From Geothrix campi (GTDB lineage Bacteria > Acidobacteriota > Holophagae > Holophagales > Holophagaceae): a stretch of DNA of 64,000 nucleotides. Below the pieces are notes generated by a model that worked only from the letters and a program-made list of their open reading frames with translations, ran no database searches and had not been told where the DNA came from. The position numbers and the translations under genes were made by a program. Shown here piece by piece: positions 33,444-41,615 of the stretch (positions within the stretch are counted from its first letter, which is position 1; each line of letters starts with the position of its first letter). Location of the stretch: the NCBI RefSeq assembly GCF_024609265.1, contig NZ_JANHMP010000001.1, positions 62,001 through 126,000 on the forward strand, in the 5' to 3' direction.

Positions 33444-34496
33444 CTACATCAATGCCTGCATGATCTTGTCCAGCTCCGCCGGGCTCGGCTTGAGCAGGTC
33501 CTCGCCGAGGGTGGCCAGGGGCTCATCCACCAGGTTCAACATCTCGGGGAGGGGAGGCTGGGTGGGATTGATGTAGAGCAGGCCGGTGAGGAACTCGCCC
33601 TTGGCCATGGACTCGTGGATGGCCTTCATGGCGCCAAAGCGGTCCGTGGGCTCGTAGCCCTCGTGGATGGCCTTGATGGCGACCTTGGAACCGTCGGGGA
33701 ACGTGACGATCTCGGTCTGGCCCGCGGGGATCTCCACATCCTCCACCTCGGAGTACTGGATGAAACCCAGGTCGTGGAGGGGGAAATCATGGTCCTTCAC
33801 ATGCTTGTAGGAGCGGGTGGAGGCGTCGTGGTTGTTGAAGGTGACGCAGGGACTGATGACATCGAGCACCACCGTGCCCTGGTAGGCGAAGGCCGCCTTC
33901 AGAATCGCGTTCAGCTGCTTGGGGTTGCCGGAGAAGCAGCGGGCCACAAAGCCACAGCCCAGCTCGATGGCCAGGGTGCAGGGGTCGATGGGAGGGAAAT
34001 CGTTCACGGCGCCGGACTTCAGATGGGAGCCCTTGTCGGCGGTGGCGGAGAACTGGCCCTTGGTGAGGCCGTAGACGCCGTTGTCCTCGATGATGTAGAT
34101 CATCGGGATGTTGCGCCGCACGGCATGCACGAACTGGCCCATGCCGATGGACATGGAATCGCCGTCGCCGGAGACGCCGATGTTGATGAGGGTGCGGTTG
34201 GCGAGCGAGGCGCCGGTGGCGATGGAGGGCATGCGGCCATGCACGCTGTTGAAGCCCCAGCCCTGGTTCATGAAATAGGCGGGCGTCTTCGAGGAGCAGC
34301 CGATGCCGGAATACTTGGTGACGCGGTGGCCCTCGATGCTGGACTCGAAGGCGGCGTTGATGATCTGGGCCGTGATGGCGTCGTGGCCGCAGCCGGCGCA
34401 GAGGGTGGACTTGGAGCCCACGTAGTCCTGCTTGGTGAAGCCGAGCTTGTTGGTGGGGGCGGCGGGAACAGGAGCGGAAGGGGTGGCGGTGGTCAT
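33444..34496 (-). CDS. korB: 2-oxoacid:ferredoxin oxidoreductase, beta subunit
   Basis: The beta subunit binds thiamine diphosphate: S-T-L-C-A-G-C-G-H-D-A-I at about residues 30-41, then G-D-G-D-S-M-S-I-G and the E-D-N-G-V-Y-G-L-T-K-G-Q motif. At 350 residues it matches KorB/OorB. With the alpha subunit upstream it oxidatively decarboxylates a 2-oxoacid (2-oxoglutarate is most likely) to acyl-CoA while reducing ferredoxin, or runs in reverse in reductive carboxylation. Its start is 11 bases after the korA stop. No separate delta ferredoxin gene is present. Substrate choice is inferred from family resemblance. Confidence 0.9.
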   Translation of the reverse strand: MTTATPSAPVPAAPTNKLGFTKQDYVGSKSTLCAGCGHDAITAQIINAAFESSIEGHRVTKYSGIGCSSKTPAYFMNQGWGFNSVHGRMPSIATGASLANRTLINIGVSGDGDSMSIGMGQFVHAVRRNIPMIYIIEDNGVYGLTKGQFSATADKGSHLKSGAVNDFPPIDPCTLAIELGCGFVARCFSGNPKQLNAILKAAFAYQGTVVLDVISPCVTFNNHDASTRSYKHVKDHDFPLHDLGFIQYSEVEDVEIPAGQTEIVTFPDGSKVAIKAIHEGYEPTDRFGAMKAIHESMAKGEFLTGLLYINPTQPPLPEMLNLVDEPLATLGEDLLKPSPAELDKIMQALM

Positions 34497-34507
34497 GGTC
34501 GGCTCCT

Positions 34508-36331
34508 CTACTTCTGCTCGAAGGCGGTGATCTGATCGACGATGGACTTGGCGTCGATGGCGTGGCCGTCGTAGTGCAGGACGCTCTTGAACTTGGTGGC
34601 GTGCTCGGGATAGGTCTCGCGGAAGAGGTTGGCCATCTGGCCGTCGCGGTTCTGCTCGACCACGTAGACCACCTTCTTTTCCTTCACGTAGGCATCGACC
34701 TCGGCGGTGAAGGGCAGAGCGCGCAGGCGCAGGTAGTCGGTCTTGAGGCCCTGGGCCAGCAGGACGTCCTGGGCCTCGATGACGGCGGGATCGCTGGAGC
34801 CGAAGGCCAGCACACCCTTGTCGGAGCCCTGGTTGCGGAACACGGGGCCGGGCACGAAGGCCTTGGCGGTTTCGTACTTCCGCTTCAGGCGGCCCATCAC
34901 CTCGAGGTAGTCCTCGGGTTTCTCGGAATACTGGGCGTAGGCGTTGTGCCCGGACCCGCGGGTCAGGTAGGCGCCCTTGCCGCCGGGCGTGCCGGGCAGG
35001 CTGCGATAGCAGATGCCATCGCCATCCACATCCTTGTAGCGGCCCCAGTCCTTCATGTCGGCCAGCTGCTGCTGGTTGAGCACCTTGCCGCGGTCATAGG
35101 GCTTGGCGGGGTAGGCGAAGGGCTTGGAAGCCCAGTTCTGCATGCCCAGGTCCAGGTCGGTGACGACGAAGATGGGCGTCTGGAACTTCTCGGCCAGGTC
35201 GAAGGCGTCGTAGGAGAACTGGAAGCACTCCTCCATGGTCCCGGGGTAGAGGTTGACGTGCAGGGTATCGCCGTGGCTGCACTTGGCGCAGAGCTCCACG
35301 TCGGACTGCTGGGTGCGGGTGGGGAGGCCGGTGCTGGGGCCCGTGCGCGCGACATTGAAGAAGACGCCGGGCGCCTCGACGTAGTAGCCCAGGCCGATGA
35401 ACTCGCTCATCAGCGAGATGCCGGGACCCGCGGTGGAGGTCATGGACCGAGCGCCGGCCCAACCGGCGGATAGCACGACTCCGGCGGAAGCCAGCTCGTC
35501 CTCCATCTGCACGATGGCCACCGTGGATTTGCCGGTCTTGGGATCCTTCCGGTACTCCTCGGCGTATTCGATGAAGGTTTCGACCAGGCTGGAGGCCGGG
35601 GTGATGGGATACCAGCCCACCACGGTCACGCCGGCGAAGAGGGCCCCCAGGGCGCAGGCCTCGTTGCCGTCGATGATGATGAGGCCCTGGGTCTTGTTGT
35701 CGCGCACGACCTTGATGTGGTCCTGGTCCTCGAGGTTCTCCATGGCCCAGTCATAGCCGGCCATGCAAGCCGTCTGGTTGAGCTCGACGGCCTTGGCCTT
35801 GCCCTTCAGCTGCTTGGCGATGGCCTTCTTGACCTCCTCCATGTCGATGCCGAGCAGGCGGGCGGCCACGCCCACGTAGATCATGTTTTTGACCAGCTTG
35901 TGGAGCTTGGGCTCGGGGCAGGAGGCCGTCACGAGCTTCTGGAAGGGCACGGGCGTGTAGGCCAGATCGCTGCGCAGCTTGTCGAGCTGCAGCGGCTCAT
36001 CGTAGATCACGAGCGCGCCGGGATCGGCCTTGGCGATGTCCTCCTTGGCGGTCTCGGGGTTCATGAGGATCAGCATCTCGTTGCTGACCTTGCGGGCCAC
36101 ATAGCCCTGGGCGCTGGCCCGGATGGTGAACCAGGTCGGAAGACCGGCAATGTTCGAGGGGAAGAGGTTCTTGCCGCTGACGAAGACACCCATCTGGAAA
36201 ATGGCGCGCAGGAGAACCGTGTTCGCCGTCTGGGAACCCGATCCGTTGACCGTGGCCACCTGGATGGAAAAATCATTGATCCTGGTTTTCGCTCCTCCGG
36301 TCGGCGAGGGGGCGGCAAGGGCGGCAGTCAT
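34508..36331 (-). CDS. korA: 2-oxoacid:ferredoxin oxidoreductase, fused gamma-alpha subunit
   Basis: The product has 607 residues. An N-terminal gamma domain (about 15-200: V-N-G-S-G-S-Q-T-A-N, M-I-L-M-N-P-E) is fused to the pyrimidine-binding alpha domain (about 220-600) with E-A-C-A-L-G-A-L, Y-P-I-T-P-A-S-S and the A-G-P-G-I-S-L-M-S-E-F-I-G-L motif. The ATG at 36331 has AGGAG six bases upstream; an upstream in-frame reading has no such site. It forms a two-gene operon with korB. The enzyme is oxygen-sensitive in most relatives, which fits an anaerobic or microaerobic lifestyle. Confidence 0.92.
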   Translation of the reverse strand: MTAALAAPSPTGGAKTRINDFSIQVATVNGSGSQTANTVLLRAIFQMGVFVSGKNLFPSNIAGLPTWFTIRASAQGYVARKVSNEMLILMNPETAKEDIAKADPGALVIYDEPLQLDKLRSDLAYTPVPFQKLVTASCPEPKLHKLVKNMIYVGVAARLLGIDMEEVKKAIAKQLKGKAKAVELNQTACMAGYDWAMENLEDQDHIKVVRDNKTQGLIIIDGNEACALGALFAGVTVVGWYPITPASSLVETFIEYAEEYRKDPKTGKSTVAIVQMEDELASAGVVLSAGWAGARSMTSTAGPGISLMSEFIGLGYYVEAPGVFFNVARTGPSTGLPTRTQQSDVELCAKCSHGDTLHVNLYPGTMEECFQFSYDAFDLAEKFQTPIFVVTDLDLGMQNWASKPFAYPAKPYDRGKVLNQQQLADMKDWGRYKDVDGDGICYRSLPGTPGGKGAYLTRGSGHNAYAQYSEKPEDYLEVMGRLKRKYETAKAFVPGPVFRNQGSDKGVLAFGSSDPAVIEAQDVLLAQGLKTDYLRLRALPFTAEVDAYVKEKKVVYVVEQNRDGQMANLFRETYPEHATKFKSVLHYDGHAIDAKSIVDQITAFEQK

Positions 36332-36487
36332 AGGACTCCTTTCGCATCGGGGCAATGGCGACGAAGAGGGCGTAAATACTAGGTTCGCCATAGCATCCGC
36401 CAGTATGGCAGAGGCCACCAAGGGCATCCAGGAAAGGTGTTGGAAGAGGTGTCTTTGAAGGTCTGAAATAAAGCGAAAAAAAAGGGA

Positions 36488-36516
36488 TTGACGACCAGGG
36501 GATCAGCTCTTACCTT
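36488..36516 (+). promoter_or_regulatory. Putative lexA promoter
   Basis: TTGACG (36488-36493) is followed after 17 bases by TACCTT (36511-36516). The expected transcription start would fall at or next to the lexA ATG (36524). No recognised CTGT-N8-ACAG SOS box was found. The remaining 36332-36487 part of this divergent gap contains an A-rich run (36470-36483) and no gene. Confidence 0.4.
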
Positions 36517-36523
36517 GAAGACC

Positions 36524-37177
36524 ATGAAAGCCAGCGATCTCACCAAGCGCCAGCAGGCGGTCCTCAAGTTCATCCGCACCTTCGTGCAGGACGAAGGGCG
36601 AAGCCCCACCCTGGCTGAAATCGCCAAGGGTGTGGGCTCGAGCGCCGTGTCCACCATCCACAAACACGTCCAGCATCTTATGGACAAGGGCTTCCTCGTC
36701 CGCAGCCATGGCAAGGGAAACAACCTGGTGGTGGCCGCAGGTCCAGTGATGGAGGAGGCCGCTCCGCGCACCGAGCGCAATGAACCGCCGAGTGCCGTGC
36801 GGATCTTCCCCTTCTGCGGGGATGTGGCCGCCGGTTCGCCCATTCTGCCCGAGAGCCGCGCCCTCCCCATCGAGGTGCCGAACAGCATCCATCGCCAGAA
36901 GGAAGAACTCTTCGTGCTCCGCGTCCGGGGCGATTCCATGGTGGACGACGCCATCCTCGACGGCGATCTGGTGGTGTTGCAGCGCAAGGGCGAATACCGG
37001 AACGGTGATCGAGTGGTGGCCCTCATCGACCAGGAAGAAGTCACCCTCAAGGAATTCCGGCGAGACGCCAAGGGTGTGTGGCTCATTCCCCACAACCCGG
37101 AACTCCAGCCCCGCTGCTACGCCCCTCAGAACATCGACATCCAGGGCGTCCTCGTCGGTGTCATGCGCAGCTGCTGA
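36524..37177 (+). CDS. lexA: LexA repressor (SOS response)
   Basis: The product has 217 residues. An N-terminal winged helix (about 1-65) has T-K-R-Q-Q-A-V-L-K-F-I and S-P-T-L-A-E-I-A-K. The self-cleavage site A103-G104 lies in C-G-D-V-A-A-G-S-P-I. The latent serine protease dyad is S138 (R-G-D-S-M) and K176 (V-T-L-K-E). RecA-stimulated cleavage at the A-G bond inactivates the repressor after DNA damage. The ATG has only a weak GAAG ahead of it and may lie very near the transcription start. The recognition helix differs in detail from E. coli, so the operator is not predicted. Confidence 0.95.
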   Translation: MKASDLTKRQQAVLKFIRTFVQDEGRSPTLAEIAKGVGSSAVSTIHKHVQHLMDKGFLVRSHGKGNNLVVAAGPVMEEAAPRTERNEPPSAVRIFPFCGDVAAGSPILPESRALPIEVPNSIHRQKEELFVLRVRGDSMVDDAILDGDLVVLQRKGEYRNGDRVVALIDQEEVTLKEFRRDAKGVWLIPHNPELQPRCYAPQNIDIQGVLVGVMRSC

Positions 37178-37249
37178 AGTGCTGGAAGCCTGGAACCGTC
37201 AAAAACGCTAAACAGCGCAAAAGAAATGCTTTCGAACCTTCCTGTTTTT

Positions 37250-37278
37250 CGCGCGCCCGAAGGGCGATTCGCGTTTTT
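37250..37278 (+). terminator. Terminator after lexA
   Basis: A CGCCC-GAA-GGGCG core extended by CGCG arms, with a bulge, ends in GTTTTTC. It lies in the 125-bp gap between lexA and the convergent dehydrogenase gene. The same gap also has two other GTTTTTCGC motifs. Confidence 0.55.
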
Positions 37279-37302
37279 CGCAGTTGCCGTTTTTCGCCGT
37301 GT

Positions 37303-38325
37303 TCAGCGAGGCAACCGATCACGGATAGCCGTTCCCATCTCCCTGGTGCTCAAATTGCCACCCAGGTCGCGGGTTCTGGCTCCATCACGCAGGGTGGCGG
37401 CCACGGCTTCTTCCACCGCCTGGGCTTCGGCTTCCCAGCCCAGGTGGCTGAAGAGCAGGGCGGTGCTGAGGAGCATGCCCACGGGGTTGGCCAGGCCTTT
37501 CCCGGCGATGTCCGGCGCGGAGCCATGCACCGGTTCGGCCAGGGCTGTGCAGCGGAAGGGCCGGTGCGGGGCCCAGCTCAGGGAGGGGGCCGTGCCCATG
37601 CCACCCGCGAAGGCTGCCGTGAGATCGCTGATGAGGTCGCCCAGGTAGTTGTCGGCGGCGATGATGTCGAAGGACGTCGGGTCCTGCACCAGGGCGCAGA
37701 GAAGGGCGTCCGCGTGCAGGCTGCGGGCAGGCACCTCGGGGTGCGCGGCCTGGAGATCCTGGAACACCCGCAGCCAGAGCCCGTGGCCGTGCTTCAGTAC
37801 GTTGGCCTTGTGGGCGAGGGTCAGGGTGCAGCCCCGGGCCCGGGCTCGGGCAAAGGCGGCCTCCAGCAGGCGGCGTACAGCCCCTTCGGTGTGCACGGCC
37901 AGGTCCACGGCGCGGCCGGGTTCGGTGGAACCCTGGAGGCAGTAGGCCCCCTCGGTGTTCTCGCGGAACACTTCCAGGTGAAGGCCCTCCATGCGGGTCC
38001 CCGGCAGGGGCCGGCAGGGCCGGAAGTTCACGGTCAGCTCCAGGCCCCGGCGCAGGCGCAACAGGATTTCCTCGGCATGGCGGCCGGTTGGCACCCGCGG
38101 GTCGCCCACGGCCCCGAACAGGATGGCGTCGAATTCATCGCGCAGGTCTTCGAAGGCCGCCTCTGGCAGGGTCTCCGCCGTGGCGAGGAAGTGCTCCGCT
38201 CCGTAGGGTAAGTGCTTGGCCTCCAGGCGGCGCCCCCGGGCCCGGGCCCAATCCAGCAGCGGCTCGGCTTCTGCCATGACCTCCGGTCCAGCCCCGTCAC
38301 CGGAGATGAGAGCGATGCGTGTCAT
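37303..38325 (-). CDS. Isocitrate/isopropylmalate-type dehydrogenase
   Basis: This 340-residue metal-dependent beta-decarboxylating dehydrogenase starts M-T-R-I-A-L-I-S-G-D-G-A-G-P-E-V. It contains the family signature N-Y-L-G-D-L-I-S-D-L-T-A-A-F-A-G-G-M-G. The substrate region reads F-R-E-N-T-E-G-A-Y, like isocitrate, homoisocitrate or tartrate dehydrogenases and unlike the R-E-L-T-G-G-I-Y of LeuB. It stands alone, without leuC/leuD or lys genes, and is convergent with lexA. Oxidation and decarboxylation of a 3-substituted malate are expected; the substrate is open. The ATG at 38325 begins the conserved region, so the longer upstream reading is not used. Confidence 0.82.
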   Translation of the reverse strand: MTRIALISGDGAGPEVMAEAEPLLDWARARGRRLEAKHLPYGAEHFLATAETLPEAAFEDLRDEFDAILFGAVGDPRVPTGRHAEEILLRLRRGLELTVNFRPCRPLPGTRMEGLHLEVFRENTEGAYCLQGSTEPGRAVDLAVHTEGAVRRLLEAAFARARARGCTLTLAHKANVLKHGHGLWLRVFQDLQAAHPEVPARSLHADALLCALVQDPTSFDIIAADNYLGDLISDLTAAFAGGMGTAPSLSWAPHRPFRCTALAEPVHGSAPDIAGKGLANPVGMLLSTALLFSHLGWEAEAQAVEEAVAATLRDGARTRDLGGNLSTREMGTAIRDRLPR

Positions 38326-38406
38326 GACGTCCAAAATATTCCGCTCCGTTTCCTGTTCCCTGCTCCAAGCCGATGGTGCCACACTCGCACCCCTCAGGAG
38401 GCGATC

Positions 38407-38919
38407 ATGAACAGGAACTGGAGGTTGGCGATGGGCATTCTGGCGATCTTCGGCGCGGCCTCGGCCGGGGAGATCTCGGAAGGCATGAAAGCCCCGGCAT
38501 TCGAAGCCCGCGATCAGCGCGACACCTTGGTCCGCCTGGCGGATTTCCAGGGGAAGTCTGCGGTAGTGCTCTATTTCTATCCCAAGGACGATACACCGGG
38601 CTGCACCGCCGAGGCCTGCAGCCTGAGGGATGGGTTCGCGGCGATCCAGGCCGCGGGTGCGGTGATCCTCGGGGTGAGCGCGGATACCACCCAGAGCCAC
38701 AAGGCGTTCGCCGAGAAGTTCCACCTGCCCTTCAGCATCCTGGCGGACCCCGACAAGCGCATCATCGAGGCCTACGGGGTGAAGATGCCCCTCCTCGGGA
38801 TCGCCAAGCGGACCACGGTGCTCATCGACCGCCAGGGCATCATCCGAAAGATCGTGCGGGATGTCCGCACAAAGGATCATGATCAACAGGTGCTGGCTCT
38901 GCTCAAGGCCCTGCCCTGA
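38407..38919 (+). CDS. Exported peroxiredoxin, BCP/PrxQ type
   Basis: This 170-residue peroxidase reduces hydroperoxides with a thiol. The N-terminal helix ending A-A-S-A-G (about 17-21) is a probable signal peptide, so it should act in the periplasm. The peroxidatic cysteine is in D-D-T-P-G-C-T-A-E-A-C, with a second Cys five residues later as in PrxQ proteins that form an internal disulfide. An AGGAGG precedes the ATG. The upstream neighbour is divergent, with an 81-base gap. A periplasmic BCP is less common than the cytosolic form. Confidence 0.88.
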   Translation: MNRNWRLAMGILAIFGAASAGEISEGMKAPAFEARDQRDTLVRLADFQGKSAVVLYFYPKDDTPGCTAEACSLRDGFAAIQAAGAVILGVSADTTQSHKAFAEKFHLPFSILADPDKRIIEAYGVKMPLLGIAKRTTVLIDRQGIIRKIVRDVRTKDHDQQVLALLKALP

Positions 38920-38962
38920 CCTGAGCGCGAACCCAGGCCCAGGAAAACCCGCATTTGCATTG

Positions 38963-38995
38963 AGCCCGGGAGGTTTTCCGGGCTAAACTTTTTCT
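38963..38995 (+). terminator. Terminator after the peroxiredoxin gene
   Basis: Seven-base arms AGCCCGG and CCGGGCT enclose an eight-base loop and are followed by AAACTTTTTCTT. It lies between the peroxiredoxin stop and mglA, so mglA is probably transcribed separately. Confidence 0.65.
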
Positions 38996-39012
38996 TCCCA
39001 AGAGGTCTAGGA

Positions 39013-40305
39013 ATGGTGTTCTTCAACCACGCCACCCGGCAGATGACGGCGAAAATCGTCTACTACGGGCCCGGCCTGTGCGGAAAGACCACCAACCTCA
39101 ACACCATCTACGGCAAGACCAGCCAGAAGGCCCGGGGCGAGATGGTGAGCCTCAACACTGAGACCGACCGCACCCTGTTCTTCGATCTGCTGCCCATGGA
39201 CGTGGGGATGGTGGGCGGTTTCAGGACCAAACTCCAGCTCTACACCGTGCCCGGACAGGTGTTCTACAACAGCACCCGGAAGCTCGTGCTCAAGGGGGTG
39301 GACGGCATCGTGTTCGTGGTGGACAGCCAGGTGCCGATGCTGGATGCCTGCCGGGAGAGCTGGCTGAACCTCGAAGAGAACATGCGGGAACTGGGGCTGA
39401 ACCTGCAGGACATCCCTGTGGTCTTCCAATGGAACAAGCGGGACTTGAAGAACGTGGTCGCGGTCGACGAACTCGAGACGGTCTTCAATGCCCGGGGCGT
39501 GCCCAGCTTCCAGTCCGTGGCCTCGGACGGCACCGGCGTCTTCGAGACCCTGCGCGGCATCACCAAGCTGGCCCTGTCACACATCAAGACCCATGTGCTC
39601 GGAGAGTCGCCGGCCGCACCGAGCCCCGTTCCCAGTCCGGCGGCGGCCAGTGTGCGCGCGCCCTCCGAGGGCGGTGCCCTCACGTTGTCGGACCTGCCTT
39701 CGGTCACCGATCTGCTCGACATGGAAGGCTCGATCCAGGCTTCTGGCGGTGGCCCCTTGCCCGACCTGGACGACGATACGGGCATCTTCATCGAGGCGCC
39801 CCACCTGCCCGAACCGCCATCAGAAGATGGGACCCTCTCGTTCCTGATGGAGGATGGCGCGGGCCCCTTCGATGCTGAGGCCTTCTCGGCGTTCCAGGCG
39901 GAGGAGGCCCCGGCGGATGCCCCGGCACCCGGCCCGGAAGCACCTGAGCCCTGGACTCCCGGACCCCCTGTACCTTCGCCAGTGCCGAGGCCGGCCCCAA
40001 AGGCCGATCCACTGGCCGCCTTGGCCTCATTGCGAGTGGAAGGCAAGCGCCCGGTCACCCGACCCAAAGGCGCGGACTCCAAGGACGCCATCTCCTCGCT
40101 GCTGGATGAGTTGACCCACGTGGGCCGCCAAGGGGCGCCCTCGGTGCTGAGGCTTGAGGTGCCCCCGGAGATGGACGGCCAGGAGGTCGAGGTCTTCGTC
40201 CAGTTGCGCCATCAGGGGCAGGTGCTGGCTGAAGGGCAGATCCACCGCCCGGCGCCCCAGAAGGGCAGCACCGCGAAGCTCAGCGTTGAATTGAAACGGA
40301 GCTGA
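39013..40305 (+). CDS. mglA: MglA-type small GTPase with long C-terminal extension
   Basis: Residues 1-195 are a complete MglA: G1 motif G-P-G-L-C-G-K-T (19-26), T-V-P-G-Q (78-82) and N-K-R-D (141-144). MglA sets cell polarity and directs type IV pili or gliding motors in Myxococcus. Canonical MglA ends near residue 195; this protein continues to 430. The extension is a Pro/Ala/Glu/Asp-rich stretch (about 200-340) followed by a compact beta-rich end (about 350-430: V-L-R-L-E-V-P-P, V-F-V-Q-L-R-H-Q-G-Q-V-L). The tail has no family I recognise and may tether an effector. A LolA-like gene begins two bases after the stop. No mglB is present. Confidence 0.9.
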   Translation: MVFFNHATRQMTAKIVYYGPGLCGKTTNLNTIYGKTSQKARGEMVSLNTETDRTLFFDLLPMDVGMVGGFRTKLQLYTVPGQVFYNSTRKLVLKGVDGIVFVVDSQVPMLDACRESWLNLEENMRELGLNLQDIPVVFQWNKRDLKNVVAVDELETVFNARGVPSFQSVASDGTGVFETLRGITKLALSHIKTHVLGESPAAPSPVPSPAAASVRAPSEGGALTLSDLPSVTDLLDMEGSIQASGGGPLPDLDDDTGIFIEAPHLPEPPSEDGTLSFLMEDGAGPFDAEAFSAFQAEEAPADAPAPGPEAPEPWTPGPPVPSPVPRPAPKADPLAALASLRVEGKRPVTRPKGADSKDAISSLLDELTHVGRQGAPSVLRLEVPPEMDGQEVEVFVQLRHQGQVLAEGQIHRPAPQKGSTAKLSVELKRS

Positions 40306-40306
40306 A

Positions 40307-40900
40307 GTGCGCCTTCGCCCCAGTGCCATCTGTCTCCTGGCTCTGCTGGGGACGCCTCTCTCCGCAGCCCTGCCGGGCTGGTGGACTGCATTTCCCAGAG
40401 TGCCCGTCCTCGCCAGCCGCTTCCGCCAGGAGAGCGACAGCGCCGTCTTCGGCAAGATGGCACGAGAGGGGAACCTGCTGCTGGCCCGGGGCGGAAGGTT
40501 GAAGGTGGCCTACGATTCGGGGCTCACCGTCACCTCCGATGGCCGCCACCTCGTGCAGTACGATCCGGACACCCGCACGGCGCAGCGCGTGGAGCTGGCG
40601 CGGGCCGTGCGCGACTTCCCCCTGCTGGGGATCCTGTTGGATCCTGCGCGGATCGAGGCCCTCTACCGGGTCGAGCCACTGGGGGGTGACGCGGTGAAGC
40701 TCGTACCCCGGGCGCCGGACGTTCCGGCGCTGAAGGCCACCGGGCGCAAGGGCCTGCTCCGCAGCCTCGAATGGACCGATCCCACGGGCGCGCGCCAGCG
40801 TCTGGAACTCCTGGACCCAAAGACACCGCCATCGCCAGGGCCCGGCGCCTTCAAGCCCCAGGTGCCCGCGGGTACGCGCTGGGCGACTCCGAACGGCTGA
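40307..40900 (+). CDS. LolA-like periplasmic lipoprotein carrier
   Basis: The product has 197 residues, with a GTG start after GGAG (spacing five bases) and a signal peptide ending near P-L-S-A-A. The remainder has the LolA-type half-barrel pattern: S-R-F-R-Q-E-S, G-N-L-L-L-A-R-G-G-R-L-K-V-A-Y and Q-Y-D-P-D-T-R. LolA carries lipoproteins from the inner to the outer membrane; relatives with different cargo exist, so the cargo is uncertain. It is in one operon with mglA and runs towards the convergent HAD gene four bases later. Confidence 0.72.
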   Translation: MRLRPSAICLLALLGTPLSAALPGWWTAFPRVPVLASRFRQESDSAVFGKMAREGNLLLARGGRLKVAYDSGLTVTSDGRHLVQYDPDTRTAQRVELARAVRDFPLLGILLDPARIEALYRVEPLGGDAVKLVPRAPDVPALKATGRKGLLRSLEWTDPTGARQRLELLDPKTPPSPGPGAFKPQVPAGTRWATPNG

Positions 40901-40904
40901 GGGC

Positions 40905-41609
40905 CTACTCCGAACGGCTGAAGGCGTCGAACACTTCGGCCTGGGGGAAGCGGATGCGCAGCCAACCATCCAGCTCCGGCACGGTGTCGAAGATCCGCTC
41001 CGCCCCCGCAGCGAGCAGTTCCGCGTGGCTGCCATAGCCCCAGCCCACGCCGATGGCCTCCAGGCCGTGGTCGCGGGCGGCTTCCATGTCCACCCCCCGG
41101 TCGCCGATGAACACCCCACCGGGCCGGATGGTCCCCCGCTGCACCAGGCCGGCCACCACCTCGGTCTTCGGCTGCCACCGACCCTTCAGCGTGCTGCCGA
41201 AGATGTCGTCGAAGATGAGGTTGAGGTCGAACTGGTAGGCGATGCGCCGGGCGAAGAGGCTGGGTTTGGCGGACACGATGTAGATGCGGTGGCCTTGGCG
41301 CTTGAGGCGGTGCAGCAGATGGAAGACGCCGGGGTACAGTTCATGTTCGAAGACCCCGTCCTCCCGGTAGCGCTCCCAGTAGAAATCCAGGGCCTCCTCC
41401 AGTCGGCCCGGGTCCTCCAGGCCTTTGAGGGTGGCCAGGGCTTCGCGCATGCCGAAGCCGATCCAGGCGCGGATCGTGGCCTCGTCCGGCATGGGCAGAT
41501 CGAAGGTTCTGCAGGTCTTCCGCACGCAGTTCTGGACCCCCAACAGGGGATCCACCAGGGTGCCATCCAGGTCGAAGCACACGAGGCCATGAGCCTCTGG
41601 CGAAGCCAT
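40905..41609 (-). CDS. HAD-family phosphatase, phosphoglycolate-phosphatase-like
   Basis: This 234-residue HAD hydrolase has motif I C-F-D-L-D-G-T-L-V-D (nucleophile and acid Asp about 12 and 14), motif II I-V-S-A-K, the motif III lysine in W-Q-P-K-T-E, and motif IV I-G-D-R-G-V-D-M-E-A-A. The helical cap after motif I is of the Gph/PGMB class. It may dephosphorylate 2-phosphoglycolate or another small phosphate ester. It lies six bases downstream of ppa on the same strand. Confidence 0.85.
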   Translation of the reverse strand: MASPEAHGLVCFDLDGTLVDPLLGVQNCVRKTCRTFDLPMPDEATIRAWIGFGMREALATLKGLEDPGRLEEALDFYWERYREDGVFEHELYPGVFHLLHRLKRQGHRIYIVSAKPSLFARRIAYQFDLNLIFDDIFGSTLKGRWQPKTEVVAGLVQRGTIRPGGVFIGDRGVDMEAARDHGLEAIGVGWGYGSHAELLAAGAERIFDTVPELDGWLRIRFPQAEVFDAFSRSE

Positions 41610-41615
41610 CGGCCG

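Noticed and set aside
37303-38886. A 527-codon version of the dehydrogenase with a long N-terminal extension
   Set aside because: The extension is antisense to the peroxiredoxin gene. The conserved family start is at 38325.
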